Positions 22,875 through 34,790 are shown, counted from the first letter of the stretch. The stretch is 64,000 bases of DNA from Chromera velia (GCA_018398765.1 JAHBMJ010001727.1:1-64000); one strand, 5' to 3'. Numbers and translations are program-made. Notes: a model not told the origin generated them from the letters alone.

Positions 22875-25160
22875 ATGAATAACAGCTTTAATACTTCTTC
22901 CCCTACTGTATCGTTTGCAAGAAATGATAAAAAACCTATGGAGTACTCTGTGATGAAGAGCTTGTTAGATGCTTTTACCAGTGGGATCCCCAGTACGCGT
23001 CTCAATGATATGAAAACAGTAAGCATTATCAGTCACGTCGACTGTATTCAAAGTAATGAAAAGGAGGCTGAAACAGAAAATGAAAGAACGATTGCACCTG
23101 GTCGAGTCGGCGGAGTAGTAGCTTCAATAGCCCCCACAGGAAAAGTATCTACAAAAACGGGAAGAAGAGATGAAACGCCAGAAGGACCACCTACGGAAGC
23201 ACCAGAGAGCGATAAAAAAAAAGATGCTGGGATAGGTCTATCAAGTACAGCATCAGCATCAGCAGTAAAAACAGAGCTACAGTTGCAAGCACAAACACGA
23301 ACTAATATACAGCAGCAGGAAGAGAAAACATCAACACCCGTTTTGGTAACAAAAACGGAAAAAGAAGACAAAACCATAGAAACAATACTTACGGGAGCAT
23401 CGCAGACACAAACAGAAAAGAAAAGTGGAATAGAGCTGTCAAATACAGCATCAGCATCAGCTGCCAGAGTAGAGCTCCCCCCAAAGGTGGAAAGACAACA
23501 AAATATGAAGTCAACACCGGTAGTAGAAACAGAAAAGATTATAGAAGCAGCACATATGAAAGCACCACAGATACTGGAGATAGAAAAGAAAAGTACAGCA
23601 GAGTTGTAAACAGACTCAAAGCATACATCCGCATTGGTATCTACAGTAACAGCAGCAGTGGTAGCAGCGGTAGTAGTAGCACTAGATGAAACAGTCCAGT
23701 TACCTTCTGCAGACCCAGCTGCAACTCAGCTAATGACATATCCTGGCAAAGTTAAAACAAAAGCTCCTTCAATCATTAGTCATACAATAGAAGAAAAAGA
23801 GTGTCTGTCTCATTGGGTGCTCAACCTAGTAATACAAAGAATATTTATCTTAAAACAGAGACTCTGGGTCCGAGTAGCAGTAGTAGTAGTCATAGTATCA
23901 GCAACAATAATATAAAGAACGATAAGACCAGATCATGTAAGGATGGTAGTAGCAGTGTGAATAAGATAATTAATGGTAGGAACAGAAGTAAGAAGAACGA
24001 TAACAGTAAGATGGAAAAAACGTGGTGGGAAAAACACTTTAACATAGCCTGCATTGAAAGCCTACTGATATCAACGTCGACAGCGGCAGCAGAAATGCTT
24101 AACACAGAACCAACCGATACCGACATGGTCCCTTCCCCCAATAACCTCCAATTCAGCCAAGCAGATCCACCACGGAACGACTTCCTTCGCTTTGGAAGAT
24201 CCACTCTTGAGAAGTATGCAAAGCTCCTCTGGAAGCATGTACCACCCCTACCTCACAATGCAAGGTCAACTGATTTTCCACTGCTGGAGAAGAAGTTGCT
24301 CTTTCTAGGTGGACCAAAGAACCATGAGCAACGCCCTCTATCATTTTCTCCTTTAGAAGAACCAGAGCAGCAACTGGTGATTGATAGCTTTATGGCGTAG
24401 GCACCGTGGTGTAGCAGTGCTGCAGCATAAATCAAACCAGTACAATTTGACTACAACGCGTTAGAAATGGCGATTGAGAGCTCACAGTACGCTCTGGTAC
24501 TTGTATCAATCCAAGACATCTTCCAAAAAGGCCAACCGTTTCGGCCACGGGGCAATAGGTTCCACAATTTTGTATATATTTTAACTGACCGTCTTTCTGC
24601 AAGGTGGGGCTCAGAGGTCTCAAACACAACTGATCCCTGGGAATTTTGGTATGTTTCCAATGAAAAAGCATCAGACAAGTTTTGGTAGTGCCAAGACAAC
24701 AGACTTCAATCATTTATTAAGTGGTTCTCCGATGAACTGGAAAAAAGGATTAAAAGCCTGATTGAAGCGCACTTGAATTTCTTTATTTTTTCTTGCCCAA
24801 TACACTACAACGGCTATATAAGACAATATTTGAAGACATCGTCCGAGTTCAGATAGCTCATGCTAAACCTTGACTTTGTGCTTAACAAAAATGAGTTTAG
24901 TGAGTTTTTGAAGGCACAAATAAGGGCTTCTGCTAGCTGCATGACGATGTACTCTCATGATATAATGATGGGTGAGAGTAAAGATCATATGGAGGGGGTC
25001 AACAATATCAAGTCATGCAAAAAATGGAAAAAGGATTTTCATCAATGGAATATGTGCCGATATGAAACAAAAATGGGATAAGCTCTCGGACTTCCGCCTG
25101 ATAAAGCCACATCTGATTCTATTTCTACACTTCTGCAAAAACCTACGCAGATATAAGTAA
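22875..25160 (+). pseudogene. Fossil open frames of the virus-like element, unknown family
   Basis: Several plus-strand open segments follow one another: 22875-23609, rich in Thr/Ser/Ala/Glu with TEKK-type repeats; about 23800-24400, which ends in a more globular stretch; 24467-24688; and 24860-25160. Codon use is alike throughout and they probably come from one or a few long genes. The region is broken in several places. I do not recognise any domain. The low-complexity Ala/Ser/Glu part may be a linker or tail region. Confidence 0.4.
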
Positions 25161-25607
25161 ACTCACTCAGGCTGGATACTTTACATCGTCAGGCGGGAGT
25201 GTAGAGAGAGGTCTACAGGGATGTCGCGACAATATGGAGAGTCTGTAAGGGGTTTAGCGGATGTCTGTTGTATGTCTGACTGATTCAATCTGCTAAGGGC
25301 CTGTCAAAGACCCGTTAGAGGCCTGCCAAACATTTGTTGGAGGGGTCTCGTACGGGTCTGGTAGGCTCTGCTGAGGATTTATCGGAGGTCTGCTGGAAGT
25401 CTAGTGGGTGTACACCCGGTGAGGGTCTAAACATTTTTAATAATACCACTGTTGTTAGCCTTGACGGATTTATTCGGGATAGTAGAGCCGATAAGCCTGC
25501 ATGGCCCATCGTTGAGCATCCAAATAACTTAATACATATAAAAAGAGAATTTTTTCTTTAAATCACTTTTTAATTAGTATAAATACAGTATTAAATCCTT
25601 CAAAAAA

Positions 25608-25844
25608 ATGGATGCATTTACAGATATCCACTTTGCCATCAGGAAAAGCCAAAGTACAAAGTCGTTTTTCAATCGTACAGTACAATCTTCACTAGCAATC
25701 CAGCAGTGTATTCATCAATTCTTTTCTAAACGACTGTGGTGCGGTGAGACGCCATTAGTTCCCGATGGTATGATTATTGGAACATGTAAAGAGTACTATT
25801 ACAAGGGCTACTACCTCAGCATGTTAACTAGTCATCTTACATAA
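25608..25844 (+). CDS. Small hypothetical protein of the virus-like element
   Basis: A 78-codon frame from ATG 25608, preceded by an AT-rich TATAAATACAGTATTAAAT stretch that could be a promoter. It has aromatic and Cys/Lys residues (SKRLWCGETPLVPDG, KEYYYKGYYL) and no recognised domain. It lies head-on to the minus-strand genes that follow. Confidence 0.35.
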   Translation: MDAFTDIHFAIRKSQSTKSFFNRTVQSSLAIQQCIHQFFSKRLWCGETPLVPDGMIIGTCKEYYYKGYYLSMLTSHLT

Positions 25845-26178
25845 AATCCTCCATCTCTTGAAAGATACCTGGTTGAGAAGAAGAAGGAGATTGACGAAAA
25901 GAGCTTGATTGCTTGTCAGGCGTTGACCGAATGGCTTTGATCCACCCTGATGGGCTCTTTGTCCGTGATAAAAGCACATGATTGAAGGGTTGTGGATCTT
26001 GACTTTTCATCCTTGGATCATCATTATCAGCCGGAGGTGAACGACTTTTTACTGATGATGATTCTTGATACAACAACGCCTTCAATACAGGAGACACTTG
26101 AGCTAGTTCTGCTTGAAGACTGGGTGGAAGCTGAAATTTGAAATACAATTTTAATTCTATGCTAGGTGTCCATTCCAA
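25837..26178 (-). CDS. Hypothetical Ser/Pro-rich frame of the virus-like element
   Basis: A minus-strand frame of about 113 codons; the start is uncertain because the first codon of the open frame is TTG. The N-terminal third is more hydrophobic and the rest is rich in Ser, Pro, Lys and Gln. It is downstream of the chromodomain segment on the same strand. No family recognised. Confidence 0.3.
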   Translation of the reverse strand: MEWTPSIELKLYFKFQLPPSLQAELAQVSPVLKALLYQESSSVKSRSPPADNDDPRMKSQDPQPFNHVLLSRTKSPSGWIKAIRSTPDKQSSSFRQSPSSSQPGIFQEMEDFM

Positions 26179-26289
26179 GGCTCCTTCTTCCTTTACTCTT
26201 GTCGCTAAAGTTCAACTTGGTGGATGTTCTACAATTTCCCGTTCCCACTGGTCAAAGTTCAATACAGCGAGGTGCGTATCGAGGAGCTG

Positions 26290-26724
26290 AAGATCTTTTC
26301 AAATCTTATTATGGTATTCAATCAACAACTGGTCACCACAACCTTCGAAATCGGCCGCATGTACCCAGGCCGGATTATCTTTTCTGAGTGGATAATCTTT
26401 CTACTTCACCTTATACCGATTGCATCGCTCGTCATAATCTAAGATTTCTTCTACTTCCCACTCAGTAGTTGCTGCCATTGACACTCTATGGCTGCTACCA
26501 ATAAAATTTGGTACCCCTTTTCCTCTAAGGTATTCGTTCAATAGATCCATATCTCTGGCTGGTGCTTCATAATCAAACCCTGCTGCCCAGCGTAGCTTCT
26601 GGACTGTCATCTGTTTTACTTGTTCCATTGTTTGATACCGTTGGAGGTCGCGCATCCTTCTGTTTTCTTCTTTTTCTTCAGGGCTCAATGCAATTACAGA
26701 CGGCACTGTATACTCCCGCCGCAT
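26290..26724 (-). pseudogene. Fossil chromodomain gene segment
   Basis: The minus-strand sequence contains a chromodomain-like block: EWEVEEILDYDERCNRYKVK corresponds to the first strands of the fold (consensus xxYEVExIL...YLVKW). Before it is a charged helical region of about 80 residues. Chromodomains occur at the ends of integrases in chromovirus LTR elements and Polintons, and in some host chromatin proteins. No integrase core is seen here. The segment looks broken. It is adjacent to and on the same strand as the GIY-YIG gene. Confidence 0.5.
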
Positions 26725-27222
26725 TCAATTTGATCGATCAGCTGAGTCAAGTGATATGGTAAATCCTGAGTCTAAAACATACTCTGGAGAAAAATGGTAG
26801 TCAGACCACAAAAAGTATGAATCGGTTCGGTAGATGTTCTTCACAATATTATCACAAAATTTCCGGAACGTTGTGAGGACATGTTTCCATAAGACTTTGA
26901 CGAGCCACTCTTGGCGAGATTCGAACAAACGGGTCAGGCTCTTTAGCCGGTATTCATTCAAAAGTTCGAGCAATAATTTTTTGAGGTGTTTTAGATGGGT
27001 TTTGCTCGTTGTTGGTAGTAAAACGAGTATACAAATCACAGATACCTCCCACGGGTAGCATAGATAATATTGGTTGAACCGCTGACCAGGATTTTTGTAG
27101 GTACTCCCAATCTTGATCAACACCAGATTTCCGATGAGTGGATTCTCGAACGCATACAGCACTGGGCGGTTAACGCTCACAAGACAGGCGATGGCTCCTC
27201 CTGCAGGCATTTTTCTAGGCAT
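26725..27222 (-). CDS. GIY-YIG-type nuclease (T5orf172/MUG113-like)
   Basis: A 165-codon frame from ATG 27222. Near residues 22-50 the pattern VLYAFENP ... IKIGSTYKNPGQRF matches the T5orf172/MUG113 branch of GIY-YIG nucleases (vYvl.np...vKIG.t..dp..R). A further match, ESRQEWL near residue 101, fits the conserved rEwF that carries the metal-binding Glu. Such genes are frequent in large DNA viruses, phages and mobile elements. The region upstream (27230-27330) is very AT-rich. The frame appears whole. Its neighbour downstream on the same strand is the chromodomain fossil. Confidence 0.6.
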   Translation of the reverse strand: MPRKMPAGGAIACLVSVNRPVLYAFENPLIGNLVLIKIGSTYKNPGQRFNQYYLCYPWEVSVICILVLLPTTSKTHLKHLKKLLLELLNEYRLKSLTRLFESRQEWLVKVLWKHVLTTFRKFCDNIVKNIYRTDSYFLWSDYHFSPEYVLDSGFTISLDSADRSN

Positions 27223-27300
27223 TTTTGTTTATTGTTTCATGGGGCTTGCACTTAAAATAGATAGAAAAAAATCTTCTTACTTAAAGAGGTAAAACCTTTT

Positions 27301-28740
27301 TTTTATAATACTTACTTCTTTAAAAAATGGAATCCTCAACTCCAAATATGTAAGGAATAAAGAAGACGTTATCATCGTCTACATGCCTGACAATAATGGT
27401 ACAACAGTACCACCAAACACTGCAAAGTACCAGCAACCGGGTCCGTATAACGGTCATCGAACCGGTGTTGTCATTATCATCACTATCACCGCTACCGACT
27501 TACCAAAAAGTACTTAGGGGTTTAGATAAATTTATATACCATTGCAAACAGAATTAGTTGGACGATATTAGGTATACCACCATAAGACATACACACTACC
27601 ATATTGTATTCTATGCCGTCAAAGCTGATCCAACTGACCATTGTAATCAAAAATATAGCTATCAAAGGCCATTGCAAACAAAACAGGGACAATGCAAAGC
27701 AAGAGCTACAAATATGTACGGATAACAAAGATAAAAAAGAGAGAGATGTTTCTGTATCCAGGGTGATACAGAAACGGAGTATGCCTATAAGATACATGAG
27801 GAGTGGTACCTGTGTGTATAAGTTTATGTATTGTCTTTTCACTGTTTCACTAATCTTATCGCAACCGCTCTTGATCCATCCCTTCTGGAGTCTTCCAACC
27901 TATTTTTTACATCCTACATAGATCACTGCATACAAATATATGACGATAAAGACAGTTGGCAGAAGTAAGAAGAGAAGATAGACGGACTCCATGGGAGGTC
28001 TGACGGAAATAAGTCCCTATGCTTGAAAATGGACCTCTATACTGAAGTCTGACCTTTATATTGATAGTATTATTCTACGTTTTTTTGATATAAAATATAA
28101 GTTAATTAGATTATTCTTCTTTTAGTTTATCAATGATAAATGAGCTGATAACAAATGTTTATAAATTTAGATTCAAGTTCTCAAAAGTAATTCTAGCACT
28201 AGCTAGTTAAAAGTGATTGATCAACAGTGACTGCCAGCTGCTGCGCGTGAATGTTTTTCAAATCTAAATCTGTTTAATGATACTGTTAGCTAAAAAAGTT
28301 TTGAAATTTGACTATTATTCGATTAAGTATGTGTGTACGCATGAATGCGCAGCAAAAAATTAAAAAAAAAAACTATAATCTATCTAGATAATCTATATAT
28401 TTTAAAGTTTTCACTATAAATGTCAGACTAGAATAAAATTAATTCTTTGGAAAATTTTTTTAAAAATAGTTTAGTGAGAATGAGTTTTGAATTTTAATAC
28501 TATCAAAACAATGATCGAAAACTAAAATTTAATATTTTTTAAATATTATTTCAAGAGAGAACCTTGAAAAGGCCAATGTTTAAGCCGTTTTGTTCCATTT
28601 GTTATTCAGATCGATTCTGATTGAAGAGTTGTTTCTGTATTTCTTCTACCATCGCCTAAAGAATGATATTCTGAGATACCAACTTCTTGTAGGACAAATC
28701 ACGGAAACTCAGAGTGCCTCTGCCTTGAACGCATAAATGA
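27301..28740. other. AT-rich intergenic DNA, no gene seen
   Basis: Bases 28080-28570 are especially AT-rich with TAAAAATTTAA-type words. One minus-strand frame at 27522-27842 is hydrophobic but has no recognisable domain and no paired support. Confidence 0.6.
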
Positions 28741-29220
28741 CATCCATTGGGTGAGGGAAGAAAACAAAACAAGTAAGCAAAACAGGAAGGCAACGGAAAC
28801 GGAGGAAGGAAGAAAGCAAACAAGCGAGAAAAAGAAAAAGGAAGGAAGAAAAGAAGCAAGGAAGAAAGGAAGGAAAGTAAGGAGTCTTAGATGAAGAAAG
28901 AAGGGAAGGCCAATTAATAAACGCGGAAGGCAGGACGGAAGGAAGGAAGGAAGAAAGGAATTAAGAAAACAAGAAAAAAGAAGGAAGGAAGAGAGGAAGG
29001 AAGGAAGGAAGGAAGGAAGGAAGAGAAAACGGCAGGTAGGGATAAAGCACAAAAGAAAATGAAAAAAGAAGGAACTTCAAGGAAAGAAGAAAGCAGCAGG
29101 GGAAGGAAGAAAGAAGCAAAAGGAGAGACAGGGCAACGAAAGAAGGAAGAAGGAAGGAAGGAAGGAAGGAAGAAAGGAAGGAAGGAAGGAAGGAAGAAAG
29201 GAAGGAAAGAAGGAACAAAG
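28741..29220. repeat. (GGAA)n purine microsatellite
   Basis: About 480 bp of GGAAGGAAGGAA with AGAAAG interruptions on the plus strand. Long frames in it on both strands are repeat artefacts. Confidence 0.9.
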
Positions 29221-29605
29221 AGAGCTTACTGGAGGCACAATGCACCGTAATAACAGGTACACCCCTCGCAAGTCTCCGAGACGGAAAGCGACAGAAAAAC
29301 TAAACCAAAGAGAGCTTCTCAGAGGCACAATGCACCGTAATAACAGGTGCGCCCCTCGCAAGTCTTGGAGATGGAAAACGAGAGAAAAACTAAACTAAAG
29401 AGAGCTTGCGAGAGGCACGATGCACCGTAATAACACGTACGCCCATCACAAGTCTCCGAGACGGAAAGCGAGAGAAAAACCAAACTAAAGAGAGCTTGCC
29501 AGAGGCATAATACAGTGTAATAACAGGTAGGCCCCTCGCAAGTCTCGGAGACAGAAAGCGAGAGAAAAATCAAACTAAAGAGAGCTTGCTAGAAGCACAA
29601 TATAT
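29221..29605. repeat. 90-bp tandem array, four full units
   Basis: AGAGCTT words begin at 29221, 29311, 29401, 29491 and 29581, exactly 90 bp apart. Each unit contains GAGGCACAATGCACCGTAAT, CCCCTCGCAAGTCTC and GAGACGGAAAGCGA. The fifth unit breaks off after about 20 bp. Units differ by several bases each. It directly abuts the GGAA microsatellite. Confidence 0.95.
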
Positions 29606-32128
29606 AGAGGAAGCCTCATTCTCTTCACCTCTGACAGGGAAGCCGTTGTGAAGGTTCTTCCCTTTAAGTGCTCGTCACGATGTTCTGAATTCACCAAGTC
29701 CCACCAGAGCAGTCGCCATAGGGGACGATTCTGCCCACGTCCTGAGTGGCGTTGTCAAAGGTCTGCAGGACCTACAAGGGCCTCCAAACGTTTTTCTTAG
29801 AGCGGTGGATTCTGTTGCACATAGGCCAGGGCTTTCAAAAAAATGCTGCAATTAAATTGTTGAAAGCGTTTTCGTTCTGAACAGCTGGGTGCAGCCTGTC
29901 TAGGCACCTGATGCCCGCACAGCCACACGGGAAACAAAAAAAAAGAAGAATGAGAATAAGGAAAAGAGAGAGGGAAAAAAAGGACAAGGGTGAAAGAAGG
30001 GAAAGGAGGAAGAGGAGGAAGGGAAAATAAAGGAAAGGGCAGAAAAATGTAGAAAAATAGAAGCAACAAAAAAATTAACCGGAAAACAGGCGGAAGCAAA
30101 CTGAGAGAAGAGATTAGAAAAGAAGGAAGAGAATGAAAGGGAAAGAGAGTGCGGAGAAGCCTTAGCCTAAGAAAGAAGAAAAGACAACTTCAGCAACAAA
30201 GACAGGACAAAAACTAGAGAAGAGAAGAGAAGAGAAAAGGTGGGATGACAAAGAATATAAACAAGAGCTTCACCTAGCTGTTGTAGATTCAGGTCCATGC
30301 AGGCTTCATTCTTGTATCCTGAGTCCCTCCCCTCATCAATTCCATTCTCCCCACCTTGTTTCTTCCTCTTCTTCTCAAAACAACAATGCTTATCCGTCAT
30401 TCTGAAATCCCCTGTCGATGGAGGGATCAGCCTAGATGGACACGGCCCATATACAGAGAAGCAAACAAGCATGGACAACTGGGGAGTGGATTGTTGAAAA
30501 CTTTGTACTATAAATAAGGTGCATGGTCCAGGTAGTTCGTGTGTGCTGTGATGCATGGGTAGGTACACGAATCAGCCCATGAAAAAAGAACTTTCGGTAG
30601 CTTTGCAAGCATACACTGGCATGTACTGCATGGCGCTCAGGAGCTTTGGAACAGTACCAAAATATGGGCTGGAATTCCGCGAACTGCGTTACTCATGAGT
30701 TGCTCAGTCTGTTCCTTGTAAGGCCATGCAATAAAGCATTGTTATCGATTTAGCTTGGTTCAGATAATGGTTCAAGGTTTAGTCTGGGCTTGCTATCGTT
30801 TACTCTGCTTTATCGACGTCGTCTGCCAAACGTGTATGATCTGCATGAAAGGTAAAGTTAATTGATGAGTATCGCATGCTCGCCGCATTGCTACGCATTG
30901 CTCGATAACGGCCTGATGAGTTAATTGTGGATCGATATAAAATTAATCGTTGCATAAATGAATGAATGAATGAATTGAGGCATGCATGCAAAGTACGTGT
31001 TGCAATATGTGCATGCAATGTTGCAAACAACATGTATGCAATATGCTCGCATGCATACTTTTTAAGCCATGATGTTTGAGGAGCACGTTTGCTTTCAATG
31101 CTTTGCAAGCGTATATAGTCTAGTATATACTATACAGTGGCAATATAATATTGCTCAAGCTTACTCAAGCTCAAGTAGCAGTTTGTGGCCATAATGTGGC
31201 ATGAGCCCATAATAAGCTTCTAGGTTTCTAAAATAGGATAGGATAGGATGGGATAGGATAGAATTTTATGTTCCAGGAATATTCCAGTGGTAAGCTGCTT
31301 CTAGCTGCTTCTAGCTACCTCTAGCCTAGTTCTAGCTGTTTTACCTGATGTTTCACGAACAAATGCTAGAACAACTGTTTTATACTAACTTATACCGGTA
31401 TATCAGCTCAAAACTTCTATCAGCAACATGAAAACATATATAGACAGAAACTGTAGCTTCCCAGACAGAAATAGACAGAACTATATTATACATTTTATAG
31501 TATGCATGGAGGATAAAATCCTATTCTATTCTATGTTCCTAGACAAGTTCATTTTAACTCAGGAAATTAACTTCCAATTATTTATAACTACTTAGATAAC
31601 TTTTTCGACACCTTTTAAAACGTTAATATATTTTGTAGCATATTTCAGACTATTAGTTCTACAAACATCTGAATGTTAGACACGTCAAATCCATGCAGAA
31701 GAATTCCGACAGTCCCGCCAAGCGACTCTTCTTTCTCTACTCTCTCACACGCATGCCGCCACAGTGCTTGGTCGCCTGAACAGCTCGTGATGAGAAATTG
31801 AGAAGGTGCAAGTCGTCTGTCCTTCGGAAAAGAACCAGGTAGGCAGGGGGCAGAATCTTTCATACAGGGGACGACATGGAAACCGTGCAACGCTCACGGA
31901 CACAGCACTCCTCGACTGATCTCTGCCTATACAAATGGCGTTTGAAAAACGCGTGGACGACAAACACAACACTTCGATGAACACTGGCACATGTTTCCTT
32001 GAGACGTCGTTAATTTCTTTTGTTGAAGCACTTCACCTCCTCGTTGCTCGTTCATTTACAGGCAGACTGATGGAAGGAGCCATGCAGGTCGTTTACATGA
32101 GAGGCCCCCGTTCTCTCTCTCCGGCTGC
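29606..32128. other. Non-coding stretch, no gene seen
   Basis: It contains purine-rich DNA (29930-30200), GAATGAATGAATG at 30957-30975, ATAGGATAGGATAGG at 31235-31260 and short repeats such as AGCTGCTTCTAGCTGCTTCT near 31300. No frame shows a domain or plausible exon chain, although exons of an unknown gene cannot be excluded. Confidence 0.5.
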
Positions 32129-34288
32129 TTAGTCACGGTATCTTCTGCTGTAGGAGTAGCCAGAAGTGTATCCAGCGGACTCCGAGTAGGAGAAGCGTCT
32201 TCTCATGTCGCGGCAGGCACGGCGCTCACGGAAGCGGAGACGGTTGCCGTACACGTCAGTCCTGCAACAGCAACAACAGGGAGCGGGCACGATGCTTAGA
32301 GTTCGATCGTTCCTATGGGTCAAGCTTGTAGGGGGCACAGTAAAAAAAGACTGCTCGTGCCCGATGATCGTTTCGGGCATGGACGGGAAAAAGGAGATCC
32401 AGACGTTGGATACGACATGCAAAGGGGGGAGAGCAAAAAGGAAAAAGAATCGTTGACCAGACGCGGATGCTCCAACATAAACAGCTTTCCCTTCAATTTA
32501 ATATTTCGACAAACCTGCAGTCCCACGAATAGGGGAAGGCGGCGGTGGTTGTAGTGGTGGTGGTGACAGGAGCGGGGGTAGGCTCAGGGGCGAGGGGGAC
32601 ATAGGGGGCAGGGGTTGCTTCAGGCACGGGGGCGACGAAAGGAGCAGGGGTTGCTGCAGGAGTGGGAGCGATGAAGGGAGCGGGGGTGGCCTCAGAGAAG
32701 GTGGGGACGAAAGGAGCAGGGGTTGCTGCAGGAGTGGGAGCGATGAAGGGAGCGGGAGTGGCCTCAGGGATCATCTCAACGGGCACAACGGGAGCAGGTG
32801 TGGTCTCTGGGATGGGTCGGGCGGCGCAGACCTGCAAATAGGTAAAAACAGGTACACACACGAGATGCATTTCTTTCATGGCTCCGGGATCTACAGATTT
32901 GATTGAGAGTCGGCACCAGATTCAGGTGTACTGAGGACCAAACACTTCGGCAGAGAAAAGGCAACGAGAGAAAAGGCACCAAAGGACAAAGGGAAGGAGT
33001 GACAAAGCACGACGAGAAAAGGCAGAGGATTTCTTAAGTCTAGTGGGAGGAATGAGGAAGTGAGATGGAGGAGTGACGAAGGGAGGGTGGCACAGTGGGA
33101 ATGGAGGCACATAGTGCGCGTAAGAGTGAAAGGGTGTGAGTTCGGAAAAACCAAACGAGTAGGCCAAAGACTGACACAGCAGGCCTGGCGCGCGTTCTGT
33201 CCGGTCTCCTCGTTGGCGAATCTCTCTGCCTCATCGCACCAGCGGGGGACATCGATATACACCTGCATGCATCCGTTGGCAGGGCAAGCAGCAAGAGAGA
33301 GAAATGCAACCAGAACAGGGAGAAAAACGTACACGCACCCTAAGGCTTCCGATCTATCTCTTCTTCCACCTTCGTCGCGGCCCCTCCTTCCAGTCTCGAC
33401 TCAACAACTTGTGTCAGATTTCAGGGTGTAAGACAGGGTGGCAGCGTGTAAGTGCGGAACGGAGGCGCAGTCAAAAGGAAGGCACTTCATAACAACAAAA
33501 ACCATAAACAATTGACGCACGCCGTCTTTTCTCTTCTCCACCCCACTCCTTCAACTCCCCCCTGGCTCACCTGGCATCCGTCTCCATCGACATCAACGAA
33601 GTCAGCGTCATCCACGCATCCGTCTGCAAACAGTTTCAAACCAAAGAGAAGGGAAGGTCCATTCACATGAGACGACGATCACTGAGTAAGCAGTGATGTA
33701 CGACTTCCTGCAAACAATCCTGAGGCATGACCTTGCCGAAGAGAGTTTCACAGGTTTACTGTTCGAGGTCAGTGAGCAACCGTCTCCCACCGGCTGTTTT
33801 CACTTCAAACAGAAAGCAACGTTTGTCGACCCAGCCTCATGAGGTGCCACAAACTGACCAGCGTAGTAAGAGGCAACGGGGGCAGGAGCAGGGGTGGTCA
33901 CAGGGGGGGGAGCCTCCAGAGCAGGCACGACCTCGAGAGGTGCGACTGCAAGCAGAAAGGAGAAGCGTGAGTCCAATGTGATTCCCTTTGTGATGGGCCA
34001 TGTTCGATCTGCGGCTACGATGATCCGCTGTTACAATGATGATCTGACTGATCACCAACTATGTATCAAAGAGACGCCCGCTGGTACAACAAACTTTCCG
34101 CCTCGGTTCACCAAGCTGCCCGGAACCTCTTTGCTACACTGTGTCCTGCACTTTGATGAGTTTGGTGGACAGTGGGCTGTGATCGTTCTCACTACACAAA
34201 GACATCACCAAAGCTACTTACCGATGTCCTGGGCGAGAGCTGCAACTGCAATGGCAGCGACGCCAATGAATCTGCTGAGAACGGCCAT
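32129..34288 (-). CDS. Secreted Cys-module protein with TPAP repeats
   Basis: Six minus-strand exons join in phase: 34288-34222, 33945-33859, 33623-33571, 33262-33176, 32831-32515 and 32261-32129. Together they encode 247 residues. Residues 1-20 are a signal peptide (MAVLSRFIGVAAIAVAALAQ). A Pro/Thr-rich stretch follows, then a module with DFVDVDGDGC, a Tyr, a WC and ACCVC. This spacing is common in secreted proteins of algae and stramenopiles, and here it is spread over exons 3 to 5. Next come about nine TPAP-type units (EATPAPFIAP) ending in poly-Thr, a SWDC motif, and a basic Tyr/Arg/Ser-rich tail. It is probably a wall or surface protein with O-glycosylated linkers. Introns contain no long repeats. 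Two donors are GTCAGT. It is divergent from the RAP gene, with 775 bp between the start codons. Confidence 0.82.
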
Positions 34289-34689
34289 TTTGATGTGAAA
34301 GCAGTGAATCTTCTTTTGATCAGTAAGAATTCGCGTGTAAAAGCAACTCTGCGTAAGTGGACTGTCTTAAACAAACAAACAGATTGTGAGAGAAGGAGTT
34401 GGCGCTGGCTCACGGAAAAGACTTGGTGGCCGGGTGGAAATCTCGCTTAGTGCTGCGCAACAACAATTAAAGATTTGAGGCGAGGCTAAAAGGCGCGCGC
34501 ATGCGGCATGCAACACTGCAACTCGAACGGGGCTGGCCGAATTGTGAGTTCCACAGATGGCAATGAGGTGTTTGGTGTCCCTTTTTGTGGAAGAAGTGCC
34601 CGAATCGGGTTATGCGAAAAAAAGTTCTGGGGCCTCTATATACACAATTTAATGTCGCGGCGCGCTGCGCGGCGAGCCCTGCATGTCGG

Positions 34690-34790
34690 ATGCCCCCGAA
34701 AGGCAGAATTGCATTGACCTTGCATGGGCCGCGGGCCGCCGCCGGGACCGGCCGGCCGACCGCCGGGCCGGGCCGCAACATGCCGAACTC
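34690..34790. other. GC-rich palindromic patch in shared upstream region
   Basis: A run of GGCCGCGGGCCGCCGCC, GGCCGGCCGACC and GGGCCGGGCCGC lies between the divergent starts of the secreted-protein and RAP genes. It can form hairpins and may be part of a bidirectional promoter; this is inference from position only. Confidence 0.3.

Larger units (their letters stand above)
14375..27300 (+). mobile_element. Fossil virus-like or large mobile element (right copy), family uncertain
   Basis: From just past the ZIP stop to about 27.3 kb the DNA differs from the host genes: AT-rich, intron-poor and densely repetitive at its start. It carries fossil or small genes: a C2H2 finger with coiled coil, a GIY-YIG/T5orf172 nuclease and a chromodomain segment. 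These three types are seen in Polintons, Polinton-like viruses and large DNA viruses. I found no recognisable capsid, packaging ATPase, DNA polymerase B or integrase, so the family stays open. Most genes are broken, with several lesions each, while the arm shared with the left side is nearly identical to its partner. The body is thus old but the inverted duplication is young. The right boundary is set only by the end of gene-like sequence. Confidence 0.5.

Noticed and set aside
29221-29605. CRISPR-like array
   Set aside because: Units are contiguous 90-bp repeats without unique spacers, and the genome is eukaryotic.
34690-34790. Structured RNA or riboswitch in the GC-rich patch
   Set aside because: Only GGCC-type palindromes are seen; no conserved RNA architecture is recognisable.
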